Positions 35,297-46,517 of a DNA stretch of 64,000 nucleotides are shown here, in pieces. The position numbers were made by a program, and so were the translations under genes. The stretch is taken from NCBI GenBank assembly GCA_963576725.1, contig OY755246.1, forward strand, positions 74,393,467-74,457,466. Direction: 5' to 3'. Each line of letters opens with the position of its first letter. Position 1 is the first letter of the stretch. A model generated the notes under the pieces. That model was not told the origin of the DNA. It searched no databases and worked only from the letters and a program-made list of their open reading frames with translations. This stretch comes from Azorinus chamasolen. Lineage: Eukaryota; Mollusca; Bivalvia; Cardiida; Solecurtidae.

Positions 35297-36642
35297 AAAT
35301 AAGTTAAGATATGAATAATAATATGAACTCATGTATCATCATCTTCAGGTCCTTTACAAAAGTTATATTAATTATGGCCCTGGGGTCAAAATTGGCCCTG
35401 CCCCAGGGGTGGGTAGTTTTCAGTAGAAACATATAGAGCAAACTTTGAAAATCTTATGAAACTGAAAGGTTCTCAGCTTTCATATTTGGCTCATAGCATT
35501 ATGTCTAAGTCCTCTACAAAAGTTATATAAATTATGCCCCTGGGGTCAAAATTGGCCCGCCCCAGGGCCGGCTAGTTTTCTATAGAAACATATAGTGAAA
35601 ACTTTGAAAATCTTCTCCTCTGATTGTCTGGTGAGCGCTTCAGGGCCATTCTGGCCCTCTTGTTTAATTTAGAATTTTTGGTTAAAGTTTTTTGTTAAAG
35701 TATGCCTATTTACAACCTTGAAACTTGGTCGCAAAATTGGACTTAGAATTTGAATTTAGCAAATACGTTAACCCCAGTTTATGTTTAACAAAACCTCGAC
35801 GGGCGTATATTGTGCCCACTGGCACTCTTGTTAGGTGAATCAGATTACTATATCTAGAGTTATCTGCCCTTGATTAATCAAAAATGCCATCAACTGTTGT
35901 CAGCACTTGATGTTATGCAATAACTCAAACAGTACTTTCATATTGGTTTCAGTATTAAAGGCATATGCTTAGTATCATCAGAGGAAGATGCCTACAGTTT
36001 GAGGATTGAACCATATCACTATGTCTAGAGTTGTCTGCCCTTGATTCATAAAAAATGCCATCAACTTTTGTCAACAATTTTGATGTAATGTGATAACTCA
36101 AATAGTACATCACATATTGGTTTCATATTAGAGGCATATGCTTAGTATCATTAGAGGAAGACGCCTATAGTTTTTGGGTTGAATTAGATCACTATGCCTA
36201 GAGATATCTGCCCTTGATTCATCCAAAATGCCATAAACTTTTGTCAACACTTTTGATGTGACATGACAACTCAAACAGTACTTCACATATTTGGTTTCTT
36301 ATTAAGGGCATATGCTTAGTATTCTGAGAGGAAAACACCTATAGTATTTGGGTTGAATGAGATCACCATGTCCAGAGTTATCTGCTCTTGATTTATCAAA
36401 AATGCCATATTCAAAAGATCATCTGCAGGGCCCTCTCTGACTGAGTCAGTTTTCTAGTTATGTGTGGAATTTTACCATTGGACATGACCATTCCACTTTA
36501 AAACTTCATCATTTAACTCTTTGCACATTAAATGGGAGTTTCCGATTACCTATGTAATACAGCAGACAAAATGGTTTTCAAATAATAACTATTTATAGTG
36601 TGTGTAGAGTGATATTTGGTATAAAGCTTTGTTGATTTTCAG

Positions 36643-36827
36643 ACCTGATGGGGAGAAGTATCAGAAAGCTAAGGAGTGGCAGATTCCAGTGGTAAACGTC
36701 CAATGGTTAACGGACCTTATCCTTGGCCACATGGACGCTCTACGTCTTCCAATCGACAGCTGCTACCTACAGGTTGGCCAGGGCGATGAATTTCAGATGG
36801 ACATGAACAAAGTGGTCAATCTCATGG
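36643..36827 (+). CDS. PAXIP1: PAXIP1 (PTIP) internal exon, second half of the same BRCT domain
   Basis: The 185-nt exon encodes PDGEKYQKAKEWQIPVVN followed by VQWLTDLILGHMDAL and a tail ending in VVNLM. The KY-KAKEW-IP-VN-QWL signature carries the conserved BRCT tryptophan and matches PTIP BRCT4. The acceptor is TTTTCAG. The donor is GTGAGG after ATGG, leaving phase 1. In-frame bases just upstream (MLIF...) belong to the intron: the acceptor AG and the phase match with the preceding exon decide the border. The intron before it is about 22.95 kb and consists almost wholly of nested repeats. Confidence 0.9.
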
Positions 36828-37403
36828 GTGAGGCTGTGGCAGGGACCACATTAGATAAATCCTCATTTAGTTAGAAAAAATGTTGCATGCTTAAACTGCT
36901 GTCTGCATTACGTTTAAATGCATTTAGCTTGCTATACCTTGGTAGAAATTGTTGGCTGACTGAATCAAGACCATGCAAATGACAGTTGTTTTATGTCTAA
37001 TGGGATGACAGTAACCATTACATACAAAGTTGTAATGTGTTTGTGATTATGTTTTATCTGGTAAACTAGTTTGTAACATAGATTTTCATGAATCATACAT
37101 ATGAACAGACTTCGTCATTTCAAAAATTATATTATAAACCAATTGATAGAGACCAGGAGTTGGCATCTGCTTGCAGACTATGCTCCCAAATTATGATATT
37201 ATGGTATAGTGTGGCATCAATCCATCCATGGATGGTTGATATTATAGGTGTCACGGTACACTATAATTGTGCCACAGTATAATATGGTACAAATTGGCTA
37301 TACCACGCTTTTTACTATGGTATATTGGGACTTACAGATAAAATTTCACTTCTGAAGACTTTAGTGGAGAAAATAGAATAACAACAGTAACATGGGCTCA
37401 CTA

Positions 37404-38303
37404 CAGTCAAACCTGTTTTTAGAGACATAGTTTGGGAGAAAGCGTATCTCACAGGGTGTCTTTGAATTCAGGTTAAAAATTTCATGGGCCAATACCAACC
37501 GCTCAAGGGTCCATGTCGTATTGATCAACATTCTTTGCGAAAACTGATGACATTTCAAATTTATATCTAGGTATTACTTTTTTATGGTTGGAAATGGAAT
37601 GAACTATTTTATGATGTTACTTCTTTAGTGTCCTTATCATTAATTCTATTACATGTAATAAAAAGTAAGTTTGTGCACAAAACAAATCAGAAGCCCTCGT
37701 AGTTTTTCGAAGCGTTTCGGCCCATTGCCACAACGAGGCCAAGCACACCTGTCTTTGACAGGGAAGCAGAAGCACATTTCTATATGTCTGTATTTTAATT
37801 ATGAGAATACCATTTATGTTACAATGAAATAAACCTTTTGAAGTGGTGTGGTTAACTTCTTGTCAAGTTATGAAATCAAATTGGCAATTAAATCACTAGA
37901 ATAGCCAATTACGACATTATGGCCGATTTCCGGTATAAATAAATGGATGATTAAAGCGCAGTTCATTACCAGAATTTTATGGTTGGGTAGCTAGCTATAA
38001 AGACAGTAGTGAGACTAACAGACCAACTGGACCAGATAATCCCTTATCACCTTGTGCATTAATCCTTTGACAAGTTAATGAGGGCAATTTGGTACAAACA
38101 ATGATACAGTGAAAGATCATTGTCGCTAAAAACGATGTCGTTTGCCCAGTTTGGAGTACAAATTTAGTGTCGTATGTCGCATCTGCCAGTGTGTCGCTAA
38201 AAACAGTTGAAATATAGAGGAAAATACATCGGGAGGAAGGAAATACTGTTGCATCTGACAGGATGTCGCTAAAAACAATGTGTCGCTAGGACAGGTTTGA
38301 CTG
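37404..38303. mobile_element. Tigger/mariner-like TIR element 3, about 900 bp
   Basis: The left end CAGTCAAACCTGTTTTTA and right end GACAGGTTTGACTG are inverted, with flanking TA at 37402-37403 and 38304-38305. The right part repeats GTCGCTAAAAAC several times. No transposase frame. Confidence 0.65.
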
Positions 38304-38472
38304 TACTTGATTTTTAACAGTGTGACTTTTCAGGTTACTGGTACCGCAATAAGTAACAATTGAGTAAAATCATGCAAAATCAAGAGGAACATAATGCCAA
38401 GATTAAATAATGATAAACGAAACCAAGCTATTGGGATGCTGAATAGGGGTGAAACGATTAAAAAAGTTTCGA

Positions 38473-39838
38473 TTTTTAGCTCACCAGAGCACAATTGTGC
38501 TCAGGGTGAGTTTTTGTGATCACCTGGTCCTGATGTCTGTCGTCCGTCGTCGGGCGTCAACAATTTCAACCTTTAAAAATCTTCTCCTCTGAATCTACAA
38601 GTTTCTCAGCTTTCATCTTTGGTACATAGCATCATATGTAGGTCCTCTACAAAAGTTATATAAATTGTGCCCCTGGGGTCAAAATTGGCCCCGCCCCAGG
38701 GGTGTTCAGTTTTCAATAGAAACATATTGTGAAAACTTTGAAATTCTGCTCCTCTGAAACTAGATGGTTCTCAGCTTTCTTATTTGGCACATAGCTTCAA
38801 CTTCAGGTCTTATACAAAAGTTATATAAATTATGCCCCTAAGGTCAAAATTGGTCCCACCCCAGGGATTGCCAGTTTTTTGTAGCTGACTGCTTAAACAG
38901 CCCTTGGGATCACTAGTTATGCATAGGAAAAACTTTAAAAACCTTCTTGTCAAAAACTACATGTCCCAGAGTTTAGATAATTGTTGTATAGATTTACTTA
39001 GCATACGTTTATGAGTTTTGTTAATATCATAGTTCTGAGGTTAAAATTGGCCCTGCACTGTGTATATAGACTTCTTCACATCAGAAACAACAGTTTAAAA
39101 GTTCCCCCTTAAACCAGACTGAGACTAGCCAGTGTGAGTGCTGATGTAATCACCCTTAGCCTGATCAGTAGAGTAGAAATTGTGTTTAGACAAATAACAC
39201 ACACTCATTTTAGATTGAGAAATCTACTTGGATAATTCTCAAAATGCAGAAAACTCTTAAAGCTTTTTTCATACCTATGCCTTGCATTAAGCTGCCAGCT
39301 ATCAATATAGAGCCTATCAAGTGTATCTGTTGTGAAGTTAGCTTAATACAAGTTCCAGTATTCTATGCACTAATACCCATTCTTTCAGTACTGTGATGTT
39401 ATCTGCTTCAGAATTGTTGTCTGCTTGTTCACACTGTTTTTAATACATATCAATCTTATAATTAACTCTCTTGTACAATCCACATATAAAGTTACATATG
39501 TGTCAGATCAGAATCCAAACTTTGTGCTAATTTCAGTCAAGTCATGCTCAGCAGTCACAGATAGGGTTATAACACTGAGTTTCTGTCATCTGTTAGAAAT
39601 GATAAAGTGAAAACTTTGAAAATCTTCTCTGAATCTACAGGGTTCTCAGCTTTTATATTTGGCACATATCACTATGTTTCTGTCCTCTACAAAAGTTGTA
39701 TAAATTATGCCCCTGGAGTCAAAATTGGCCCCGCCCCAGGGGTGGTCAGTTTTCAATAGAAACATATAGTAGAAACTTTGAAAATCTTCTCCTGATTGTC
39801 TGGCGAGTGATGTCAGGGCCATTCTGGCCCTCTTGTTT
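38473..39838 (+). mobile_element. P1-family element d, long form
   Basis: It has a P1 5' hairpin (GAGCACAATTGTGCTC), GTCCGTCGTCG, and two core units. The non-tandem interior from about 38884 (AGCTGACTG, ACTACATGTCCCAGAG) is homologous to copy c. One final core unit and the P1 end GGGCCATTCTGGCCC, TCTTGTT follow. Confidence 0.68.
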
Positions 39839-40389
39839 GAAAAAGTGGAGGTATTGGCATGACCTTGTTGGCGTCAGTGTCGGCGTTGGTTAACCTTTTT
39901 AGCTCACCAGAGCACAAAGTGCTCAGGGTGAGCTTTTGTGATCGCCTGATGTCCGTCGGCGTTCATCATCAACAATTCGAACCTTTAAAATCCTTTTCCT
40001 CTGAATCTACAGGGGTCTCAGCTTTCGTCTTTGGCACATAGCATCATCTGTAGGTCCTCTACAAAAGTTATATAAATTATGTCCCTGGGCTCAAAATTGG
40101 CCCCGCCCAGGGGTGCATTGTTTTCTATAGATACAGGGGTCTCAGCTTACACATCATGTTCAGGTCCTCTACAAAAGTTATATAAATTATGCTCCTGTGG
40201 TCATAATTGGCTACACCCCAGGGGTGGCCAGTTTTCTAGCAAACTTGTAGCTGACTGAGCTTTTAAGCATCTTATCTTTGCTCATAAAGAGGTCATCAGG
40301 TCAAGCAGTGGAGAGAGATGACCAGTGGCTATTTTTATTGCACCTGTATTTCTGCTGCTGTAGTAGCTTGGAGTGATAGTGAGTCTGTC

Positions 40390-41607
40390 TTAACCCGTTG
40401 CCTGTTCTATGTTTATTAGTCCCTCACCGGTTACCGGTTGGGGGACTATAGGTTTGCTAGATTCCGTCTGTCCGTCTGTCTGTCCGTCTGTCCATCTGTC
40501 ACGCTTCTTGTCCGGGCCATATCTCCTACAAAGTTAGTCCAAATTCATTATAACTTTGCACATTGAAGAAGCATGATGAGGGCTAGTGTCATGCACAAGG
40601 GCCATAACTCTAGCATCAATATTTTTGGAGTTATTCCCCTTTTACATATTTTTTTGTCCAAACAATAACTATATCTACTGGTTCAATTGATTTGAAACTT
40701 CACATATGGAACAATCATGATGAGGGTTAGTGTCATGCACAAGGGACATAACTCTAGCATCAATATTTTTGGAGTTCTTCCCCTTTTTCATATTTTCTTG
40801 TCAGTCCGTCTGTCACGCTTTGTGTCCGGGCCATATCTCCTACAAAGTTAGGCCAAATTCATTATAACTTCACACATTGAAGAAGCATGGTGAGGAGTAG
40901 TGTCATGCACAAGGGCCATAACTCTAGCATCAATATTTTTGGAGTTATTCCCCTTTTTCATATTTTTTTGTCCGGACAATAACTCTTTATCTACTGGTTC
41001 AATTGATTTGAAACTTCACATATGGAACAAGCATGATGAGGTGTAGTGTCATGCACAAAGGCGATAACTCTAGCATCAATATTTTTGGAGTTACTCCCCT
41101 TTTTCATATTTTCTTGTCGGGACAATAACTTTTTATTTACCGATTCAATGTATGAAAGTAGGTACTAATACCATTCAGGTGGTCATGTATATACCATGGT
41201 CAACCATACCATGGGTGGGTGGGGTGGGGAAAGTGGAGGGTTTTTTTCAGTCCAGTGGGGGACTCATGTCTTGCATAGCAATATAACAAGCCCTTGTTAT
41301 TAATTTGAATGCCTACTGCATATTCATGAACAAAATAGTTAAAATGAAGTATGGAAGGTGGAACATTGTAGCCATTTTTTCCCAAATTTTCACAACCCAC
41401 TGCATATTCATCGACAAAATAGTTATAATGAAATATAGTAGGTTGAACATTGTAGCCATTTTAGAAACTAAAGGAACAGATCTATCAAATTCCATGAACA
41501 AACAGAGCAGACCCTGATCAGATGGCTCCTATAGGAGGCATCTGATCTGGGTCTACTCTGTTTTCAAATGTGTGAAAACATCTTTATATGAGGGAAGGGT
41601 CAATTAA
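40390..41607 (+). mobile_element. piggyBac-like MITE carrying a Y element and a partial duplication
   Basis: It starts TTAACCCGTTGCCTGTTC. After Y (40418-41298) it continues with GCATATTCATGAACAAAATA, an internal duplication of that block (41399-41465), the CAGATGGCTCC/GGAGGCATCTG hairpin and GAGGGAAGGGTCAATTAA. Confidence 0.6.
40418..41298 (+). mobile_element. Y-family element, copy 2
   Basis: It has the same 5' hairpin (CCGGTTACCGGTTGGGGGAC), (GTCTGTCC)n, core with CATAACTCTAGCATCAATAT, and 3' end GTGGGGGACTCATGTC...CCCTTGTT as at 15848-16882. It splits the TTAA element at a TTATTA site. Confidence 0.7.
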
Positions 41608-42349
41608 TAATAGTGATTGGCATTATGACATTATTATAACCTGCCCTGCAGTTCAGAAGAAGGGTAAATCATGTAAAAACTCTAGAATGCCAAATTAAAG
41701 ATTTTAAATGAAATTGTATTACTTGAAGCTATTAAGTTAAACTTATGAATATGAAATTGTTATGTAATAATTTATAATAATATTCAAATGCAAAAAATCA
41801 GTTTGGAATGCTAGGGTACACATACCTGTTCAGAGGAACAATTGATTATTTGAGAGGTCAGTTGATCGCCTTTAGTCAGAACTTTGTATGGCCTTGTTTA
41901 AATTATGCCCCTGGGGTTAAAATTGGCCCCGCCCCAGGGGTGGTCAGCTTTCAATAGAAACATATAGTGAAAACATTGAAAATCTTCTCTGAAACTGGAA
42001 GGTTCATAACTTTCATATTTGGCACATAGCTTCATGTTCAGGTCCTCTACAAATGTTATATAAATTATGCCCTTGTGGTCAAAATTGGCCCCTCCCCAGG
42101 AGTAGCCAGCTTTCAATAGAAACATATAGTGATCTTCTTCTCTGAAACTGGAAGGTTCTCAGCTTTCAATATTGGCACATAGCATAATGTTTTGGTCCTC
42201 TACAAGTGTTATATAAATTTTGCCCTTTGGGTCAAAATTGGCCCCGTCCCAGGACCGGCTAGTTTTCTATAGAAATATATAGTGAAAACTTTGAAAATCT
42301 TCTCCTGATTGTCGGGTGAGCGCTTCAGGACCATTCTGGCCCTCTTGTT

Positions 42350-42914
42350 GCCAAATTCTGGCTTGTTTTAATAATGATTTTTTCCCCCCCCCGAAGCTTT
42401 TCTCTGTCATACCTCAACAAAACTTTTTTAAAATTTGCATTATTAATGAACACCATTTAAACTTCTGCACCTTGGATAAGGTTTTGATTTGTTGCTTCTC
42501 GCATTAATGAATGATCTCCTTTTTAGTATATAACAAATGAAAATTTAGCGGTCTGGAGCTTTATTTCTATAAGCCCATTTCTGTGTCAAATGTGCTAGTG
42601 GGGTATTAATCGCCTTTAGTGATAGTTCTAGTTTCTTTTGAAAAAAATGGGGATATATTGCTTTGCACATGTCGGTCTGCTGTTAAACATGAAGTACCAT
42701 GATGACATACTAGGACTGTAAGTGCGTAGGTTGTGGTCATCTGTCAGTAACCATTTTCAGAATATTAGTGTCAGTGCATCTTTCTTTTGGTCTGTCCTGA
42801 GTCCTGTCTCAGAAATGGTTTAGAATTTTTGTGGAAACTATGTAAATCTTTTATTAGCAAATTAAAATTTAATCAGCCATTCACACACATGTATTTCAAT
42901 AATTCAGTTAAATA
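42350..42914 (+). repeat. Unassigned DNA with an M-type 3' terminus
   Basis: No gene is seen. 42599-42633 carries GGGGTATTAATC, the hairpin GCCTTTAGTGAT-type segment and AGTTCTAGTTT, an M-family 3' end without the rest of the element. A C-run lies near 42383. Confidence 0.45.
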
Positions 42915-43029
42915 CTGAAGCCGGATATTTGGTATATAGCATGATCTAATGGTCCTCTACAAAGATTGTTCAAATTATGACCCCCGGACCAAAACATTTA
43001 GGAAAATCATTTAAAATCTTCTCTCAAAC

Positions 43030-43388
43030 TGTAAGCTATTATTCTCATTGATTTTATGGCTGAATGCATGTAACAAAAATGTGACGTGTAGGCCCTTAGT
43101 GGTCGAAATATTAGATCAGAGCAAATCAAGTATTTATGTATTATATCAATTCCCTGGTTTGGAATATTTTCTTCATTGTGAATTTGTGCTCCTTGGAGAT
43201 ATCATGGATAAAGCTATTGATTGTTCTCTTTGATTTTATGGCTGAATGCATGTAACAAAAATGTGACATGTATTTTGACAGGATAATCTTTGAAAAAGGC
43301 CCTTAGTGGTTGAAATATTAGATCACAGCAGTTCAAGTATTCATGTATTATATTAATTCCCTGTTTTGGAATATTTTCTTCATTGTAA
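43030..43388 (+). repeat. Direct duplication of a roughly 150-bp non-core block
   Basis: GATTTTATGGCTGAATGCATG...CCCTTAGTGGT(C/T)GAAATATTAGATC...GAATATTTTCTTCATTGT occurs at about 43050-43180 and about 43232-43388. The second copy contains an extra segment after ATGTGACATGTA. Confidence 0.75.
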
Positions 43389-43815
43389 AACTGTAAGGCC
43401 TAGACCTTTTATATTTGGTATGTAGCATCATCTAATGGTCCTCTACAAAGATTGTTCAAATTATGACCCCCAAACCAAAAATGGCCCCGCCCCTGGGCTT
43501 ATCAGTTTTTCATAGGAAAATCTTTAAAAATCTTCTCTAAAACTGTAAGGCCTAGATCTGTGATATTTGGTATGTAGCATCATCTAATGGTCCTCTACAA
43601 AGATTGTTCAAATTATGTCCCCGAACCAAAACTGGCCCAGCCCTAGGGCTTATTAGTTTAACTTTTACATAGGAAAATCTTTAAAAATCTCCAATGAAAC
43701 TGTAAGGCCTAGACCTTTGATATTTGATATGTAGCATCATCTAATGGTTTTCTACCAATATTGTTCAAATTGTGACCCCAGGGCCAACAGTGGCCCCACA
43801 CCTGGGCTTATCAGA

Positions 43816-45229
43816 TTATTCAGTGACCTTTTGTGATCGCCTGATGTCCGTCGTCGTGCGTCGTTCGTCGTCAACAATTTGAACCTTTAAAAATCTTCTC
43901 CTCTGAATCTACAGGGTTCTTATCTTTCATTTTTGGCTCATAGCATCATATTCAGGTCCTCTACAAAAGTTATATAAATTATGCCCCTGGGGTCAAAATT
44001 GGCTCCGCCCCAGGGGTGCCTTGTTTTCAATAGAAACATAGTAAATCTTTGAAAATCTTCTCCTCTGAAACTGGAAGGTTCTCAGCTTTCATATATGGCA
44101 CATAACATCATGTTCAGGTCCTCTACAAAAGTTATATAAATTATGCCCCTGGGGTCAAAATTGGCCCCGCCCCAGGGGTGGCCAGTTTTCAATAGAAACA
44201 TACGTGTATAGTGAAAACTTTGAAAATCTTCTCCTGAAACTGGAAGGTTCTAAGCTTTCATATTTGGCACATAGCATCATGTTTAGGTCGTCTACAAAAG
44301 TTATATAAATTATGCCCATGGGGTCAAAATTGGCCACGCCCCAGGGGTGGTCAGTTTTCAATAGAAACATTATTTTATAGTGAAAGCTTCGAAAATCTTC
44401 TCCAGAAACTGGAAGGTTCTCAGTTTTCATATTCGGCACACCTCTGGGGTCAAAATTGGCCCCACCCCAGGAGTAGCCAGTTTGCAATAGAAACAGTGCA
44501 AATTTGAAAATCTCCTCCTCTGAAACTGGAAGGTGCTCAGCTTTCATATTTACCACATAGCATCATGTTTAGGTCCTCTACAAAAGTTATATAAATTATG
44601 CCCCTGAGGTTAAAATTGAATCTGCCCCAGTGGTAGCCAGTTTTCAATAGGAACGTATAGTGAAAACTTTGAAAATCTTCTGCTCTGAAACTGGAAGGTT
44701 CTCAGCTTTCATATTTGGCACATAGCATCATGTTCAGGTCCTCTACAAAAGTTATATAAACTATGCCCCTGGGCTCAAAATTGGCCCGCCCCAGGGGTAG
44801 CCAGTTTTCAATAGAAACATATAGTGCAAACTTTGAAAATCTTCTCCTCTGATTTTACAGGGTTCTCAGCTTTCATATTTTGCACATAACATCATGTTCA
44901 GGTCCTCTACAAAAGTTATATAAACTATGCCCCTGGGCTCAAAATTGGCCCGCCCCAGGGGTAGCCAGTTTTCAATAGAAACATATAGTGCAAACTTTGA
45001 AAATCTTCTCCTCTGATTCTACAGGGTTCTCAGCTTTCATATTTTGCACATAGCATCATGTTCAGGTCCTCTACAAAAGTTATATAAATTATGCCCATTG
45101 GGTCAAAATTTGCCCTGCCCTAACCCCAGGGTGGGCTAGTTTTCAATAGAAACATATAGTGAAAACTTTGAAAACCTTCTCCTTTGATTGTCTGGTGAGC
45201 GCTTCAGGGCCATTCTGGCGCCCTTGTTA
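43816..45229 (+). mobile_element. P1-family element f, lacking its 5' hairpin
   Basis: It begins abruptly at GACCTTTTGTGATCGCCTGA, so the AGCTCACC...GGTGAG hairpin is deleted. Then come GTCCGTCGTCGTGCG and about 8 core units, and the end CTGGTGAGCGCTTCAGGG, CCATTCTGGCGCCCTTGTT. The final stem is mutated. Confidence 0.65.
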
Positions 45230-45706
45230 TAGGTAAATCTTTAAAAAATCTTCTTCTCTGAAACTGTAAGGCCTAGACTTTTGAAATTTGGTGTGTAGTA
45301 TCATCTGATGGTTTTCTACCAAAGTTGTTCAAATTATGACCCATGGACCAAAATGACCCCACCCCTGGCTTATCAGTTTTTCATAGGAAAATCTTTAAAA
45401 ATCTCCTGTGAAACTGTAAAACCCAGACCTTTGAATTTATATGAAGCATCATCTAATATTCATTTATTAAAATTGTACAAATTTTAACCTCAAACCTAAA
45501 ATTACGGCCCTTGGTTTCATATTGTCCCCAATCTGTAGCTGACTGTTCTTTAAATAGAAATGCAGTGTATGACTGTATGCATAAGTCTATAGTAACCAGG
45601 TGAGCGATTAAGGGCCATCATGGCCCTCTTGTTTTTGCTTTTTTTGTGGGTGGGGGAGGGGGTGATATTCAGCGATTTTTTACTTGATTTTCATTTCCTG
45701 TTTCAG

Positions 45707-45750
45707 TGGCATGGAGAACTCCATTGAAAGTTTCTAAGGAGATATGGAAG
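45707..45750 (+). CDS. PAXIP1: PAXIP1 (PTIP) small internal exon after the BRCT
   Basis: A 44-nt exon between the acceptor CTGTTTCAG and the donor GTGAGATA. With the G left by the previous exon it reads VAWRTPLKVSKEIWK. Vertebrate PTIP has a DAWR-PLKVS segment at the same place directly after BRCT4 (recalled). It starts in phase 1 and ends on a codon boundary. The microexon size means similarity search alone would probably miss it; the conserved AWR-PLKVS core and matching phases support it. Confidence 0.83.
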
Positions 45751-46071
45751 GTGAGATACTTGTTGGATACTTTAGGATATCATTATAAATTCAAATATTT
45801 TTCTGATATTTTAGGACATAGTTCCAAGTTTTGTAGGATCACAGTGCTTAGTTAAATTGGTTTATATGGTACAATTAATAAGACTGGTCGGTTGGAAATC
45901 CTCTTTTATTCATTCACATATGAAAGTTATAATGCTACATGTTTTAGATAAGTAAAAAGGCAAAACCTTTGTAACAACCCAAAATTTAAAAATAAAATAA
46001 AAGTACAGTTCAGTATTCTGTGTCTTTTCTGAGTTGGTCCCATGTATTTGATTTGTTGTTACTCTTTCCAG

Positions 46072-46160
46072 AGGTTTTCTCCAAGTATAAAAAAGAATCT
46101 TCAAAATGCAGGACAGGAAAATGTTCCATTGAGTTCTGTGTCTCCGGCCAAAAAGCCAAA
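46072..46160 (+). CDS. PAXIP1: PAXIP1 (PTIP) linker exon between BRCT domains
   Basis: An 89-nt exon, acceptor CTCTTTCCAG, donor GTAAGCTA. It encodes RFSPSIKKNLQNAGQ followed by a Ser/Pro/Lys-rich stretch ending SPAKKPK, which resembles a basic nuclear-localisation-type segment. In vertebrate PTIP the same position holds a low-complexity linker with basic motifs. It is only 321 bp after the previous exon, ends in phase 2 (AA|G), and joins the next exon to make a lysine. The sequence is weakly conserved, so the call rests mainly on splice sites, phase and position. Confidence 0.75.
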
Positions 46161-46184
46161 GTAAGCTATATATTTTGATATATT

Positions 46185-46517
46185 TATGTCTCCTCCATTT
46201 ATAATGGGGAGGCATATTGTTTTTGGTCGAGTTGTCCGTCTGTCTGCCTGTCACAGTTGTGTCTGCTCCATATCTCTCACAAATATAGAACGATTTCAGA
46301 ATGCTTTGGCACAAATGTTTGACTCAACAAGAAGATGTGCAGAGTGTTTGATGCAGGCAGATGGGTCAAAGGTCAAGGTCACAATTCAAAGTCAAATATT
46401 TAGCCACAACCTTTGTGTCCACTCCATATCTCTTAAACCCTAAAGAGTATTTGAAAATGCTGTGACACAAATGTTTTACATAATAAGCTGATGTGTTTCA
46501 CAAACACACTCTTGTTA
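46185..46517 (+). mobile_element. Short Z-like element
   Basis: It has a 5' hairpin TATGTCTCCTCCATTTA/TAATGGGGAGGCATA, (GTCCGTCTGTC)n, and about one and a half core units with CACAGTTGTGTCTGCTCC and GTCAAAGGTCAAGGTCACA. It ends in CACTCTTGTT. Confidence 0.5.

Larger units (their letters stand above)
33730..35664 (+). mobile_element. P1-family element c, long form with non-tandem interior and MITE insertions
   Basis: A normal 5' end and two core units are followed from about 34148 by a non-repetitive interior (AGCTGACTG, then ACTACATGTCCCAGAG, TCAGTAGAGTAGAAATTGTG). The core resumes at about 35344 and ends with the P1 hairpin and CTCTTGTT. The interior is homologous to 38884-39530. Two MITE-type insertions lie between 34877 and 35296. 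Confidence 0.65.
23967..35832 (+). mobile_element. Q-family element, host of R, X, T and P1 copies
   Basis: It starts TTTTATACGCCCGTTTG/AAAAACGGG, then GTCTGTCCGTCTG and core units containing TCCAAGGTCAAGGTC and CACAACCTTCACCTGTAGGC. Core pieces reappear at 29694-29712, 33301-33729 and 35665-35790. It ends ACGGGCGTATATTG, TGCCCACTGGCA, CTCTTGTT. TATACGCCCGT and ACGGGCGTATA are exact inverted copies. Confidence 0.65.
23782..36458 (+). mobile_element. K-family element enclosing an 11.9-kb nest
   Basis: The 5' part (23782-23966) has the AGGGCCCAGC/AGGAGCCCT hairpin, GTCCGTCCATCTGTCC and CTCAAACAGTACTTCACATA. The core resumes at 35833 with GCATATGCTTAGTATCATCA units and ends GCAGGGCCCT, the hairpin TGACTGAGTCA and TTTTCTAGTT. 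The gap is filled by Q and everything inside it. Confidence 0.6.
13691..36642 (+). other. PAXIP1: PAXIP1 intron of about 22.95 kb
   Basis: It is defined by the donor GTAAGAAT and acceptor TTTTCAG of the flanking exons, which are in matching phase 2. It is filled by N, Tigger-like 2, Y, L, a SINE, M, K, Q, R, X, T and P1 elements. No other exon was found inside it. Confidence 0.75.
39898..42349 (+). mobile_element. P1-family element e, interrupted by MITE and Y
   Basis: The 5' end and core run to about 40250, then AGCTGACTGAGC starts a diverged interior. A TTAA element with Y inside it occupies 40390-41607. The core resumes at about 41895 (GGTTAAAATTGGCCCCGCCC) and ends at CTCTTGTT. Positions 41608-41890 are unassigned interior. 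Confidence 0.6.
42915..45632 (+). mobile_element. S-family element, 5' incomplete, split by P1
   Basis: Core units (GATATTTGGTATGTAGCATC, CAAAGATTGTTCAAATTATG) run from about 42920 to 43815 and resume at 45232. It ends CAGGTGAGCGATTAAGGG, CCATCATGG, CCCTCTTGTT. A duplicated non-core block lies at 43030-43388. Confidence 0.6.
36828..45706 (+). other. PAXIP1: PAXIP1 intron of about 8.9 kb
   Basis: It lies between the donor GTGAGGCT and the acceptor CTGTTTCAG in phase 1. Positions 36828-37403 show no gene or known repeat. From 37404 it is filled with Tigger-like, P1, Y, MITE and S elements. Confidence 0.7.

Noticed and set aside
36629..36642. Start codon ATG just upstream of the second PAXIP1 exon
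   Set aside because: It falls before the splice acceptor. The phase match with the 13569-13690 exon shows these bases are intronic.
44155..44556. Minus-strand open frame of 133 codons with repeated GWGGANFDPRG-like segments
   Set aside because: It is the translation of the P1 tandem core, recurring at every P1 array (41898, 46918, 47766, 48428) with breaks at random places. No gene signal.
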